Shown: one piece after another, positions 21,791 to 33,002 of the stretch
Layout: each line of letters begins with the position of its first letter
Position numbering within the stretch: position 1 is the stretch's first letter
Source of the DNA: Roridomyces roridus
Lineage: Eukaryota; Basidiomycota; Agaricomycetes; Agaricales; Mycenaceae
Reading direction: 5' to 3'
Length of the DNA stretch: 64,000 nt
Assembly: GCA_029378245.1 (NCBI GenBank)
Contig: JARKIF010000016.1
Coordinates: forward strand, 248,001 to 312,000
Position numbers and translations under genes: made by a program
Notes under the pieces: generated by a model
Told to the model about the DNA's origin: nothing
Seen by the model: the letters and a program-made list of their open reading frames with translations, nothing else
Database searches by the model: none

Positions 21791-22994
21791 TCAATGTACA
21801 CCGAGAAGCCCAACTTCTACCATCCCTTTCCCTGAAAGAGTAGGGAAAGCGCCAAAAACTTCCCGATCTCCGCCGGAAATATCGAAGTCCACCTCCAAAC
21901 TTTCCAAATTAATGGTGAGCTTTTTCAACGCGGCCAATGCTGGTGTCATCAGAGGGGCTTCAAGAGTGCCCAATCGCGGGAGGTGAAGGAGATCAATTTC
22001 GTCGACGACCACATTGAAAACGACATGTTCCACGGAGCTTGGGCTCTGCAGAGTTGCGAGGATGTTTCTCGCCCATAAGATAGGATCATACTCGTCCGGC
22101 GCTGAGGCGAATTCGAACATGATCGTCAACTCGAGGGTTTGCAAGTGGGATAGGTTCCGGAGATCGATCATGTTCGCGTCCGCTGTCAGAGAATCAACGC
22201 CAAAAGCTTCTAGAAGGGTGTAGCGCACTGTGATGGTGACTCAAGTGCACATGAAAGTGCCTGAGCGTCTCTGTGGCATCGAAGATGGTTTGTATCTCCG
22301 AGTCGGCAGCGGGCGAATCAGAGGAGATGCGCAAGTGTTGAAGACTCCCGAGATCCAATGCGCTTGTTACACACTGCACATGCTGGTTGCGCAGAGGGTT
22401 TATATCCAAAGAGGTGAGCCCCGGTATTTTAGGCTGCAAGTCGCTCAAATCCACGGCTTCGATGGCTACAATTGATAAATCCAACTCGGCCAGATTTCCG
22501 CAGCTTCGAAGCAGCGAAACTAGTTGTGTGCTTTGACCAAAGGCAACACAATGGAATCGAAGGCGAGTGAGAGTCGGCAAGGATACCACCGCATGGACCG
22601 CCTCGACGAGGTCACTGTATAACGAATCCCACGATAAACTCTGGCCGGAGTCGATCGAAAACCTGGTCAGGTTGACGAGCATGCACAGAATTTGTGGCAA
22701 CCCATCTCCTTGAAACCATGACGAATTGCCGCCGCCGACGAGGACGATGGAGCGCACATTGAGCGCCAGCTGAGGCGAACACGCAAAAATCTGGCGCAGC
22801 TGCTTCATCTTGGAGTCGGATTTATTCCGGTAATATCCCCGAGATGGCCTAATTGTGAGATGCGAGAATATATGTTTCTGGCTTGTCGGTCGGAATGAAC
22901 GCGCAACACGCGAGCAGTTTCGGAGTGTCTTTTTGTCCGCCACGTCGAGACGCTCGAGTATCAAGTCGATTAGCTCTTGCGGCAGCTCTGGCAT
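21791..22994 (-). CDS. F-box protein with leucine-rich C-terminal part (apparent frame break)
   Basis: The N-terminus MPELPQELIDLILERLDVADKKTLRNCSRV is a clear F-box, the Skp1-binding part of SCF ubiquitin ligases. Irregular leucine-rich segments follow (LVNLTRFSID, LPTLTRLRFHCV, CGNLAELDLSI). At about 22200-22228 the frame changes: the first part ends near FHVHLSHHHSA, the second resumes at RYTLLEAFGVDSL and runs to the stop at 21791, with more leucine-rich sequence (LSHLQTLEL, LPRLGTLEA). No intron longer than about 31 bp would join them, so one inserted or missing base is likelier than splicing. Such F-box genes form large, fast-evolving sets in Agaricomycetes; the target is unknown. Confidence 0.72.
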
Positions 22995-23127
22995 GGCGCT
23001 AGATTGAAAACATCAGCTGTTGCAGCCTCTCGAGCTGAGCAAGTACCTGTGTACGGACGTGGTAGCAGGAATCAAGAGGTATCGTGATTCGGATCAATAG
23101 TGTACAAATCTAGATAATACAACCAAT

Positions 23128-24716
23128 CTACGAGGCTGCCACAAAGGCGTTGAAATTGTAGGTATCCTGCGGCTCCGTCATAAATTTCATGCCATCAGGA
23201 AACAGATCCTGTCCAGACCCATCCTCGCGTTCAATCGACGCGCTAATCGAACACGTACTCTGCAACCCAAGCTTGACCTTCACCAGCCCAGTAACACGAG
23301 ACACTCGCTGCTCATCGGACCCGCAACGCAAGACAACATCCGCCGGAGCACATAGGAAGAAGATAGCCCACGCAAAATCTTCCGTCCATTGCCAATTGTC
23401 CGGCTTTCCGAGAGAATCAGGCGTCGAGGAAGCGGCAGGATACAAGCGCGACCAGAGGAAAATGCGGTCCTGTTCAATTTTCGGATAGGACCCGGTCTTG
23501 AAGGCCTGGATGTAGTACGCCCAAAGGCGGAGCCAACCTGTATGATCGAATCCATTCACCCAGGCTTGGGAATTTGGCTGATCGGTGTCTGGCAAGACCT
23601 GGCCTATGTAGTGCGATTCGCCGAAGTCGTTCCAGGTCACCAACTGTGCTATATCGACCTTCTGTCTGTTGCCGATGAGGAGCTCCCAGCGACGCGCGAA
23701 CATCCAATCGTCGAACTGATAGATGAAGTTCTTGGAAGGATAATGCGTGAAGAACCAGGGCGAGACACCAGTCATGTACAAATCTCCTGGAGCCAGATTG
23801 GCGATACAGTCGTTGTCCCGGTCGAAATCGGATGGGTTGTCGCCGTTCGGCCAGGCTGCGTTCCACTGAAAACATTCAATGGAAATCGACAAAAAAAAGT
23901 AGCAGAAACCAACATTGGAGATACCGTCAATGACTCCTTCCCACTGCGAAAACGTGCTGGGCTCGATGAAGAAGGAAGGGACGAAAAGGATTGGCTGGTT
24001 GGGGTCGGATTTGATGGCGTCTACCCAGCCATCTTGAGGCGACTGCTGCCCGAATGTGCAATCTTGTCCGGAGAAAGCCGTCAAGAAAGGTCGGTCTCCA
24101 ATGTTGATATAGCTGGAGTGAGACTGGAATTGCGAGATATAAGCTTGGAGAAGTCGCGCATCGTCGAGGCTTGAGCAAGGGAGCGAGCTCATGTCGAAGG
24201 AAATGCAGAGCGAGAATCCGGGATAGTCGAGAGCGATGTTGAAGGCAGTGGTAACGCGGTCAAACTCCCAAGGGTCGTTTCCGACGTTCAAAACAAAGCC
24301 GTCGATTCCCGTGTCCGAGGCGAGTTGGATGTCTAGCGTCTTTTTCAGCATCGAGGCAAAATAATTATTCAGGGTGTCTTACCAGAGCGCCAGTCCCCAT
24401 CTTGATAGTCGTGGGTGTTCCCGACAATAAAGTGTGCCAAGGCGAGATTGAGGGCATGTCGAGTGTCGGTGTGGGAGGGCGGGTGTATCTTGGCGGTTGA
24501 ATGGTGTTTCGGAGGCGAGGAATTTGGCGAGTCGTCTGGCGAGTCGTCTGGCGAATCGTCTGGCGAGTCCTCTGGTTGATACGACTGCTCGGACGGCGCG
24601 TTCGAGTCGTCAGATCCATCCCCAAAAAGACCGAGGCCGCCCATAGGAGTGGAGGCAACGGAGGATACAAGGCATAGGACGCAAAGAGAGTGCAAAAATA
24701 GGCTGAACGGCCGCAT
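23128..24716 (-). CDS. Secreted glycoside hydrolase family 71 (alpha-1,3-glucanase, mutanase)
   Basis: A signal peptide (MRPFSLFLHSLCVLCLVSSVAS) is followed by an acidic linker with a tandem DSPD repeat, then the catalytic domain. An intron of about 51 bp starting GTAAGA joins GNTHDYQDGDWRS to DIQLASDTGIDGFVLN, a GH71 hallmark. A second intron after DGISN re-enters at WNAAWPNG. Other family blocks are RPFLTAFSGQDC, VTWNDFGESHYIG and HTGWLRLWAYYIQAFKTG. The C-terminal beta domain ends FNAFVAAS. The family cleaves alpha-1,3-glucan, the fungal wall polymer, and serves wall remodelling or attack on other fungi. An ATG three codons upstream (24725) is also possible. The frame is otherwise clean. 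Confidence 0.92.
24526..24575. repeat. 12-bp minisatellite encoding DSPD units in the GH71 linker
   Basis: About four copies of a 12-base unit, differing at single positions, encode (DSPD)n between the signal peptide and the catalytic domain. The unit length is a multiple of three, so copy-number changes keep the frame. Confidence 0.85.
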
Positions 24717-25003
24717 TGGGGGCAAGGGAGCACTAGCGAGGTTGTGGTTGAGGCGAAAGCTAGCGGATCACAAATTGATGGCGCCAATGTTCCAACTCCA
24801 AGCCACCAACCGCCAACCGCCCACTGCCTCCGGGCGAGGAAGATTATCACCCGATTCCGACGGCCCAGGCTGCCCAAGCCACTCCCGAGCCGCGCTGTAT
24901 CACTTTCGTCAGACTCATGCCGTGTGCCGACCCACGACGCGTCGCCGGCTGAGCTTCTTATAACTAGAGCTCGTGCGGCTCGCGTGAAGCATCCCATCCT
25001 TCC

Positions 25004-26239
25004 ATGAACACCACAGCGCTCCGACGATCTGCACTTAGGGCTGTCTCTCTGTCTACCCGGACTCCAGCAACACGACGGACATTTCTGACAATCATTGAGC
25101 AAGGCAGAGAGGGCTGGAGACTGAGGTGCGAAAATTGCTTCTTTTGTGCTATACGGAACTAACGAAGTCTGTAGCCTTGGTCGAGACCCTGTCCGTCTGA
25201 ATCCGGGCCTGAATATCAATATTCCCTTGTACCATTCCTTACACAGGGTTGACCTGCGTGAATCCTCCATATCAATACCCAACGTTTGCCCTTCCTCATA
25301 TCAGACTATCTCAAATTGACCACCGCTTTAGTTGCCTGGGTACACAGCAGACAACGTGCCCGTCTCTGTATCTGGCTCGCTGTTTTATCGAATCACAGAC
25401 GGCTACAAGGCGTGCTTCGAGGTCAGCGATGTGCAGGACAACATTCGCAACACAGGGACGTCAGCTGTCCGGTCCGTGCTTGGACACTTTTCGTATGATC
25501 AGGTCATCGGAGACCGCAATGAGTTGAACAAGCGGCTGAACGCAGTTATCGGGAATTCCATTGTCGTAGGTGGCTTCCATGTAGCCGCAGACTAACGGAT
25601 TGACGCTTCAACAGAACTGGGGTGTGGAATGCACACGTTTCGAGATACAATCGTTTCAGCCTGCGAACCGCGAGGTCGAGCGGCAACTGGAGCTCCAGAT
25701 GGAGGCGGAGCGGAATCGGCGCAAGCAACTCTTGGATACTCAGGCCCAGATCAATGTTGCCGAGGGTCAGAAGCAGCGCGTCATCCTGGAGAGCGAGGGA
25801 CATGTACGTGGTGTCTCCCTTGCATCCCTTTCTTTTGCTTATCTTGTCAAAGCTTGCCGCCAAATCGAACGAGGCGGATGCCGCTTTCAAGACCGTTGTT
25901 CGCGAGGCTGAGGCACGCAAGGAGCAGGCGCTCATGGAGGCCTCTGCTCTCGCACAGCAAGTAGAAGCGCTGGCCGAGGCTGTGGCTGCGCCGGGGAGCA
26001 CGCCTGGTCCCCTGGAGCGTAAGCAGGCGTTGAGCGCGCTGGTGGAGCTGCGGCGGCTTGAGCAGCTGCGTGCAATTGCCAAGGGATCGGGTAACTCGAC
26101 CTACTTCTTTGGCGACAAGGCGGCGATGGGACTGGGAGGGGGTGCAGGTGAGGCGTATAATGTCGATTATGCAGAGAACGTCAAGGGTGGTATTGGACGG
26201 AAGAGTAAAACGGACGTTGCGCCGGGTGCCATGGTATAA
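25004..26239 (+). CDS. Stomatin-like protein (SPFH/band 7), probably mitochondrial
   Basis: The start MNTTALRRSALRAVSLS gives an Arg/Ser/Thr-rich, acid-free N-terminus typical of a mitochondrial presequence. Introns join EGWRLS/LGRDPVRL, ISIPN/LPGYTADNV, GNSIV/NWGVECTRFEI and ESEGH/LAAKSNEA. The band 7 domain is plain: NINIPLYHSLHRVDLRE, GYTADNVPVSVSGSLFYRIT, RSVLGHFSYDQV, and the coiled-coil QLELQMEAERNRRKQLL. The length of about 345 residues and the NWGVECTRFEI block fit SLP2-like proteins, which organise cardiolipin-rich inner-membrane domains and associated proteases. The tail is Gly-rich with a basic end. It is divergent from the GH71 gene across 287 bp. Confidence 0.88.
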
Positions 26240-26405
26240 TAGTCTCTCAAACTTATGTATCGTTAGAAACCTCCCAGCTCATTGTAATTTCCTTCACTCA
26301 TCATCCACGCGTCTGTATCATTTGTTCGTTTTCACCTAAATAAAATTGCCTTTTTTGGAGCCTGGCGTTGAGTCGGCAATCAGTTGAGAGGCCGTCCTTC
26401 CTCTC

Positions 26406-27585
26406 ATGGATCTAGTGTCACTGTCGGTCTTTGGCAGCTATTTCCTGCTTATCCTCATCCTCTTCGGCGTCATCTTGCAGAGTCTGCCATGGTCCCGTTT
26501 CCCCGGCGGCAGAGCGTCCGTGTTCTTGGGGCTGGCGTTGGCGTCTTTCGGGCATACGTGGTATTGTGGGTGCAAACGTCCAAGGAATCCAGAATGCAAG
26601 CTCAACGCGACGCGCAGATATGTTCAAATTCATGGCAGCAAGTAGCGATTCTCGGACATCTGACTGCGTTTACTCATATTCTGCAGTGGAGTTTTTCCGA
26701 CTATGAAAGGTCACATCCAAAGCGGACAGCTGGAATGCTTGGGCGCGTCAGCGCGTGGCTGACACACACGTCCCTTTTTGAGCAGGCATGGGCTCGGGTG
26801 TGCTTTGGGCGGATGAACTGGTGGTGGAGCCAGCAGCTGTGCTTGTTCACTGTCGGCGCGTGGACCATCTTCTTGGCTACTGAAGGTATGGCCCTCTCTT
26901 TCTACCAATGGGGAGTTTAAACACGTCTCTAGGAAACCGCCACCAAGTCCGTCGCGTCTGGGCGTATATGCTACTTGGCCAACTGGTCGCCATCTCGGTA
27001 GCATCCAATTTATTCTACCTCTCCCTGGTCCTCGCCCCTCCCCCTCCTTCGACGCGTTCAGCGACCAGATGGGCAAGCCCCATACTGTGGCTCCCCGTTA
27101 TCGTGTCCCTGGCAGCCGTCGCACGAAGCCCGCTGACAGACGAAAAGTCTTTTCTTCCCAATCTGCTCGTCATGCACGCGGCGATCGTCCTACCACTGTT
27201 CGCTCCAGCTACATCAAACCCAACGCGCAGGACCCTGCTTTCGATACCCTTGCCCGCCTTGTACTTCCTCGTCTTCGTCGTGTCCCTTGTACTGCACAGT
27301 CGGACCACGGCTAGCCAGGGAATGTCCGCGGTCCCTGAATTCGTGGGCAGTGCGTGGAGCACGCTGCACGAGCATCCGGCGCAGTCTTCCATAGGCTGGG
27401 ATGTCTTGTGGACGAGCGTCTCCTTTGTGGCGTGGCTGGTGCTGCAGCCCGAGCAGGATTCAAAAATCTTGACAGGCGCGTATTTGCTTCTGGCAACACC
27501 ACTCGTGTCTGTTGGGGTGCTTGCGCCGCATGTCTTGCGTCCGAGGGAGGAGGAGGCGGAGGCCGATGTGAAGAAAGATGAATGA
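26406..27585 (+). CDS. Polytopic membrane protein, unknown
   Basis: The start MDLVSLSVFGSYFLLILILFG opens on a membrane helix. Further helices are SVFLGLALASFG, AYMLLGQLVAISVASNLFYLSLVLA, WLPVIVSLAAVA, LPALYFLVFVVSLVLH and AYLLLATPLVSVGVLA, giving 6-8 in all. The C-terminus is Lys/Glu-rich (EEEAEADVKKDE). The exon 3-4 joins near WSFSDYERSHPKR and EG/NRHQVRRVWAY are good, but the short exon around 26620-26645 (MFKFM) does not join in phase with any donor I can see, so the N-terminal half is uncertain. No family recognised. The downstream neighbour IES6 converges on it, with the stops 48 bp apart. Confidence 0.62.
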
Positions 27586-27632
27586 GTGGTGATGCATTTC
27601 CGACTAAAATACATTCTGTGCTTGGATCGGGA

Positions 27633-28253
27633 CTATTTGACGATCGAATTGACACCACGGGCTGCCAGGTAGTCTTTCACTGCACTGGCGCTCTGCAAGG
27701 ACCTTAGCAGGATTTGGTGGCAACGGAGACGTGTCTCGTACCAGTCCCTTGATCAATTCATAGATGCTTTTGTCGTGGTACCGTAGTTTGGTCGCGGGGT
27801 CGGTGTAAGGAGCCTACCGACGTGAACGGCGCGTCCAAGTATAACAAGACCACAAACCTCAAGACCAGTGATATCACAATAGTGTTTCTGCGGTAACAAG
27901 GACGGAGGTGCCTCGATCGACGTGTCTGGTGCAATTATTAGGTGGCTGCTGGAACGCGTAAGGAAGAGAAACGCACAGGTCTGGATGTCTTCTTCCTCCC
28001 CGTCTACTTCCATGCCACTCTCCATCTTCTCCAGCCGACGACGTTCGCGTTCTGCGCGCTCACGTTCCCGCTCCTGGGTGAGAACTGCTTTCAGGTTCTT
28101 GGAGCGGCGGAATGTCTTGCGGGCATAGTTGGGGTTCTTGAACGGGCGGGGGTTTTCGAGGTAGGATAATTGTTCTGCGAGACTGGGTAACTGAGGCGTG
28201 GAGGTGCCGTCCGAGGCGATTGCTTTTTTCCTCTGGAATCCCTTTGGAGGCAT
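27633..28253 (-). CDS. IES6: INO80 complex subunit Ies6 (YL1 C-terminal domain)
   Basis: The start MPPKGFQRKK at 28253 opens a basic N-terminus (FKNPNYARKTFRRSKNLKAV), a Glu/Arg-rich helix and then the YL1-C domain. This reads KHYCDITGLEAPYTDPATK, then LRYHDKSIYELIKGL, and SASAVKDYLAARGVNSIVK at the end. Introns lie after the EEEDIQT region, within GLE/APYTDP and after IKGL (re-entry at SASAVKDY, acceptor CTTGCAG). The product binds actin-related protein Arp5 in the INO80 remodeller and is nuclear. About 155 residues, typical. It is head to head with PUF6, start codons only 51 bp apart. Swc2/YL1 has the same domain but is much longer. Confidence 0.9.
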
Positions 28254-28304
28254 GAGTGAAGTGATGGAGACACCGCCACAGGATTTCGATCTTTTTCTTC
28301 CTCG
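28254..28304. promoter_or_regulatory. 51-bp divergent IES6/PUF6 promoter
   Basis: Only 51 bases separate the two start codons, so the two 5' UTRs and core promoters must overlap or lie inside the opposite coding region. No TATA box was seen. Confidence 0.6.
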
Positions 28305-30558
28305 ATGGCCAAGAAACGGCAGGCAGTGTCCCAGGGCGGTCCCAAACCCAAAAAGGCGCATGTGGAGAAGACTACAGCGAAAGCAGACGTCAAGAAGCGG
28401 AGCAGGCCTGTTACAATGCCTGCAAGAGACGCCGACTCTGAAGAGGAAGACGAGCAAGACGTCGACGTCGAGGACGAAGAGGACTTTGCAGCAGAGGAAG
28501 AAGAGAGGCTACTGCTATGGATGATACTGCTATGGAGGTCAGCGAAAAGGATCCCAATGGTGTGTTTCTACCTTGCACGAAAAAATAATTTTATAAGCTG
28601 CTTCAGCCTCTCGGGAAGCCCACAAAGTACAAAAAGCCTTGCAAGAGCAACGGCGTGCAGCCAAACCGCACTCTACTCTCCTGACCGACGCCAAGCGCGT
28701 GTGGTGCCAGGCCAACGCCAAAATGTTTCGTCTGCAGACCGACAAAAACTCATAAACGAGCTCATGGGCGTTATTCGGGGGCATATCAAGGACATCGTCT
28801 TTAAGCACGATGCAAGCCGGATAGTGCAGACCGTGGTCAAGCACGGAAGGCAAAAGGAGAGGGACGAGGTCGCTACCGAGCTCAAGGGCAAGTACAAGGA
28901 ACTGGCGCAGAATAAATATTCAAAGGTCTGACTCGTTCAAGTCACACACGTCTTGGAATTGACCTTTCCTGCAGTTTCTGGTCACAAAATTAATCCGGCT
29001 GTGCCCGACGCACCGCCAGTCCATCCTCAAGGAATTCCAGGGCAGCGTTCTCCGACTGCTCCTCCATCGTGAGGCCACTTCGGTTCTCTCAGATGCGTTT
29101 GAGCTGTATTCGAACGCCTACGAGCGCGCGCTGCTCGTGCGGGACTTTTACGGGAAAGAGACGGCCCTGTTCACTGTTACGAGTGGGAGCGCAGAGGACA
29201 AGGAGCGCGCCAAGAAGGGCTTGATGGGCGTGTTGGAGAACGCTGACCCGGAACGCAGGAAAAGGGTCTTGTCGTCGATGAAGACTGCGTTGACTTCCAT
29301 GTGAGTCGATGCAAGATGATTATTCGCTGGCTGACCTCTGTACAGATTCGACAATTCTGATAAAGGGGCAGTGACCCACGCGGTTGTGCACCGGGCTCTC
29401 TGGGAGTATATGGTCGCCGTCAATAGCTCTCCTGACGAAGCCGAGGCGGAAAAGCAGCTCCGGGAAATATTCGAAGCGTACGTCTCTCGATTTTTGTCGA
29501 CATCGTTTTCTAACTCCTGCCTAGATGCCAGGATGTTCTCGCTGAATTGGTACATACCAAGGATGGCAGCCGAGTCGTTCGGGAGTTTCTTGCACGCGGT
29601 AGTGCCAAGGACCGCAAACAAATACTAAAAGTATTGAAGCCCCACGTCGAGCGCATGTGTGCCGATGACGAGGCCCAACTAGTTCTATTCACCGCTCTGG
29701 ACGTTATTGAGTACTGCATCTCTTGGCCTCTCTAGGATCTGATTTCTGACTGAATGACAGCGACACCAAACTCGTCGCCAAGACCCTCGTTCCTGAAATG
29801 ACGGGACCGGCGAACACTCTGTCCGAGACCCCGCAGGGACGTCGTGCACTGCTTTACCTCATTGTCCCCCGGACTCGGAGGCACTTTACGCCTGCGCAGA
29901 TTGCGTCGCTCGCCGAGACGGATGAGATACGGGCGAGGACGAGTAAGAAGGAGCCTGAGGTCCGCGAGGCGGAGATTCGGGCGGGTGCGAGCGAGGCGCT
30001 CGTCAAGTGGGTCAAGGACAAGGGTGCGTTACTCTTGAGGGAGACGGGTGCCAGTTTGGTTGTTACTGAGATCATGCTCTTCGCCGAGGGCGGTGCGTTT
30101 AGCCATTCCTTCGTCCCGCGTCAATGAACTGACTTTTTATAGACAAATTGGCGGCCAGGGAGACGCTGTTGCGGGCCGCATCTGCAGACTACCCTTGCGA
30201 GGAGCCGGCACTGCACCCGATTGATCTCCCGCACAGTTCCAGGTTATACAAAACCCTTCTGCAGGGCGGCCATTTTAATCGCGCCACTGCTGGTGTGGAG
30301 GCCGCCCCTGGTTGGGACGCGCAAACCTTTGCGAAGGAGTTTGTGGATACTGTGGGTCACGAGGTGTGCGTTGCGATGTGCACCAAGGGTGAGCGGAATG
30401 GTGCGTTTGTCGTGGCGGAGCTGTGTGGAGCGTTGAAAGAGGCGGACGAGTCGAAGCAGACGCTGCAGGCGTGGTTTACGCCTGCCGTTGTGAAGGCCAT
30501 TGAGGACGGTGAGGGGAAGGGCAAGAACATTTTACTGGAGAAGATTTCCACTTTGTAG
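28305..30558 (+). CDS. PUF6: Pumilio-repeat protein of the PUF6/PUM3 family (CPL domain)
   Basis: The basic and acidic N-terminus (MAKKRQAVSQGGPKPKKAH, then long Glu/Asp runs) fits a nucleolar protein. The body shows the PUF6-type repeats: INELMGVIRGHIKDIVFKHDASRIVQTVV, FLVTKLIRLCP, DAFELYSNAYERALLVRDFYG, HTKDGSRVVREFLARGSAKDRK, then the CPL region (LLLRETGASLVVTEIML to ILLEKISTL). Members bind RNA without sequence choice, act in 60S ribosome biogenesis and repress ASH1 mRNA in yeast. Six or so introns are needed. Two single-base frame problems occur, near 28501-28508 (EEEE to EATAMDDTAM) and 28711-28719 (WCQA to QRQNVSSADRQ). In so conserved a gene these look like sequence errors. Confidence 0.88.
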
Positions 30559-30824
30559 ACGGAATCAATTTAGGCATGTGGCTTGCCGTTTTCGGATGTG
30601 TGCCACAGCCTCGAGGGCCCCGCAGGTTCTTATCTTGACTCCGGATCATGGCCACAGCCTCGAGAAAAGCCATTTGCTGGATAGGGCTGGACTAGTGGCC
30701 ACTGGTCTCTGGTGACATCTCCGCCTATCTCCCGCCTTGTCGCAGGTTGGCAGCTCGAACTTCATATAACCCGGTGACAAGCTTGGGAATAAAGCTCTTT
30801 CTTGTTCCTTCACCCCCACTGCGA

Positions 30825-32858
30825 ATGCGTACGAGCTGTTGCTACGCGTTCTGCCTTGTCGTGCTTCTTCCTGTGGTTCTGGCTAGCGTCAATTTCGACA
30901 CTTGCCTCTTAGAAGTTAGGAATGGGACTTGGGGGACCGTCGGGGGCACGGACAACGAGGGAAATCCCGTCAGCAACATCTCTGAGGCGACGGCCATTAC
31001 CTATGAACTGTGCCTTACCGCGTGTGGTGCGGATCCCGAGCCGTTCGATTGGAATATCTTCTCTCAGCAGTTTAGGTAGGTTTGGAATTTGGAGCAAGAG
31101 CGCAGCTGATCCAGATGCCACCTGCAGTGCGTGGCTGCTGCCATACCTTGCCATGGTGTCGCAGCTGCCTTTTGGAGCTAACAATCGACTGGACAACCTC
31201 GTCAGCATGCTGCTCACGATGGGAAGGTACATCGCATTCATACGGTGGGCTCGTTGGGTGGCTTATTTCTTGTCAGCCCCACCTTGGCCGCATATTCATT
31301 GGCCTTGACAGTCCTCAACGGCGCCTGGGTTGCTCGGCGGTTTTCGCATCTCAACTATCCCAATACCCGGAATGCCGTCAAGATATTGAGCAGCTTGCAG
31401 CAGTCGTCCTTTCGGGTTGTGGCCGACGATGCTCTCCTCGCGTCGCTCATTGTTTTGCCCGAGAATGACGAGTGGTGGTCGGAGTTGGTCCTATGGCTCA
31501 ATTATGTGCATACCTGGTCCATTTCCGCCGTGGCGTCAATTATATGGGTGCTCGTGGCATACGTGTTCACCGTCGTCGATTCGTTCACAGGTGGGTTCAC
31601 CAATTTTTTGGCAATATAGTCCGCTGATGTGCTCCCAGGCGTCGTCACCTATTCGACCTTGAACGCCAACGGTCAAGCGGTGGGCTCCATTTTCCTGTGG
31701 CTCCTTCCGATCGTCATCGGTATGTAAAAAATGCTCAATGTTGAAAATGCTCAACTTGATCCAGGGTGGTTGCAAATCAGCCCAAAATGTGACCATGAGC
31801 GTGTGCACCAGGCGTTGGCAAGGGCCAATGCCATCGCCCATGTTGCAACTCCCGAGGGCAAGCCCGTTCTGGCTTCCAACATTTCCAATCGCCGAGCCAT
31901 CTCTCTGGAAAAGGGCGGGGGCGATATCCATTACGACGAACAGCCATCAGCCCCGATATACAACTATGCGCGATTTATACCGTGGACTCTTGCGGTCGAG
32001 GAAGTCTACTGTGGGTTCCGCGAGGCGTCTGAGAAATCAGACAGCCGCCAGCCGGTGAATTTGCGTGCTGAATGGACCAAGGGAGATCGCAATACTCGGG
32101 TGCACCCGGAAAACCGTCGAGGTTCGGATGCCCAAGTTGCTGCCTATGTTGAACCTGTGGCCGACCCGGAAATTCGGCATCATTTTCCTCTGCGTCGGCG
32201 TCGATGGGGTCCTGGTGTTGTGTCTAGATTCATCGTAGCGGCAGGGTTCGCTCTGTCTTTGACGTGGGGCAGCGTCGGCGCGGCTATCTTGGTTGCATTC
32301 TTCACGCCCACAAAAGGTGTGTCTAACCACTTCTCGTGCTACTGGTCTCAAGCTCGTTCAGGTCTTGCTTGCCGTTCAGGCTCCTACCTCATATACGGTG
32401 TCATGTCGACCCTGATCTGGATGTTACTCGTCGCGTCCAGTGTCCTTGCCCATTTTCTACGTTCACTGTAACGTTCAAAGGGCGTTATATGCACACCAAA
32501 TCCACGCGTCTGGCCGGTATCTTGGCCATTATTCTTCGACGCACGGCCAAAGTTCTCGCTGCGTTGAATACGGCTTGGATAGTATTGGCCTGCTTGTTTC
32601 AATTTGCGTCCTTTTTCGACAGGTGTTGGTGCAACAGCTCTGTATTCTATCTAGGAAAGCGTGCGTACAACGTGATCGACGTTACCTCCCACGATGTAGC
32701 AGCGCTGAACGCGCCTTGGCTTGGTGGTGTTGCGCTTGCATGGTGGGTTGCATAACCATTCGAGTTCAACTTCGTGTCGCTGATGGAACTACAGTGGATG
32801 CGCAGTTCTCTTCTTGGTTTTCGTCAACGTTCTCATTAATCCCCCTCTTCCTGATTGA
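30825..32858 (+). CDS. Polytopic membrane protein with signal peptide, unknown
   Basis: The start MRTSCCYAFCLVVLLPVVLA is a signal peptide. A luminal part with Cys and N-glycosylation sites follows (FDTCLLEVRNGTWG, NISEATAITYELCLTACG). Helices come from several exons: YSLALTVLNGA, TWSISAVASIIWVLVAYVFTVV, SIFLWLLPIVIGW, FIVAAGFALSLTWGSVGAAILVAFF, STLIWMLLVASSVLAHFL, ALNTAWIVLACLFQFASFF and AVLFLVFVNVLINPP. A cytosolic loop of about 150 residues is basic (HHFPLRRRRWGPG). The last intron re-enters at CGCAVLFLV and stops at 32856-32858. This layout occurs widely in Agaricomycetes without known function. Exon borders in the middle are approximate. Confidence 0.65.
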
Positions 32859-33002
32859 GAACGTGTACTTACATATTACTGTATGTACTATTGCTGTATT
32901 TATCGAGTAACCGTATTTGATTGCGGAGTGTAATCATCTCCATAATTGAAAATGATCGGCATTACCATTCAGGGGTTCTTCGCTTTCCTTTCCGCGACGA
33001 CC

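Noticed and set aside
24365..25282. 305-codon Arg/Thr-rich minus-strand frame upstream of GH71
   Set aside because: It overlaps the GH71 linker and the stomatin gene in antisense and its repeats mirror the DSPD minisatellite.
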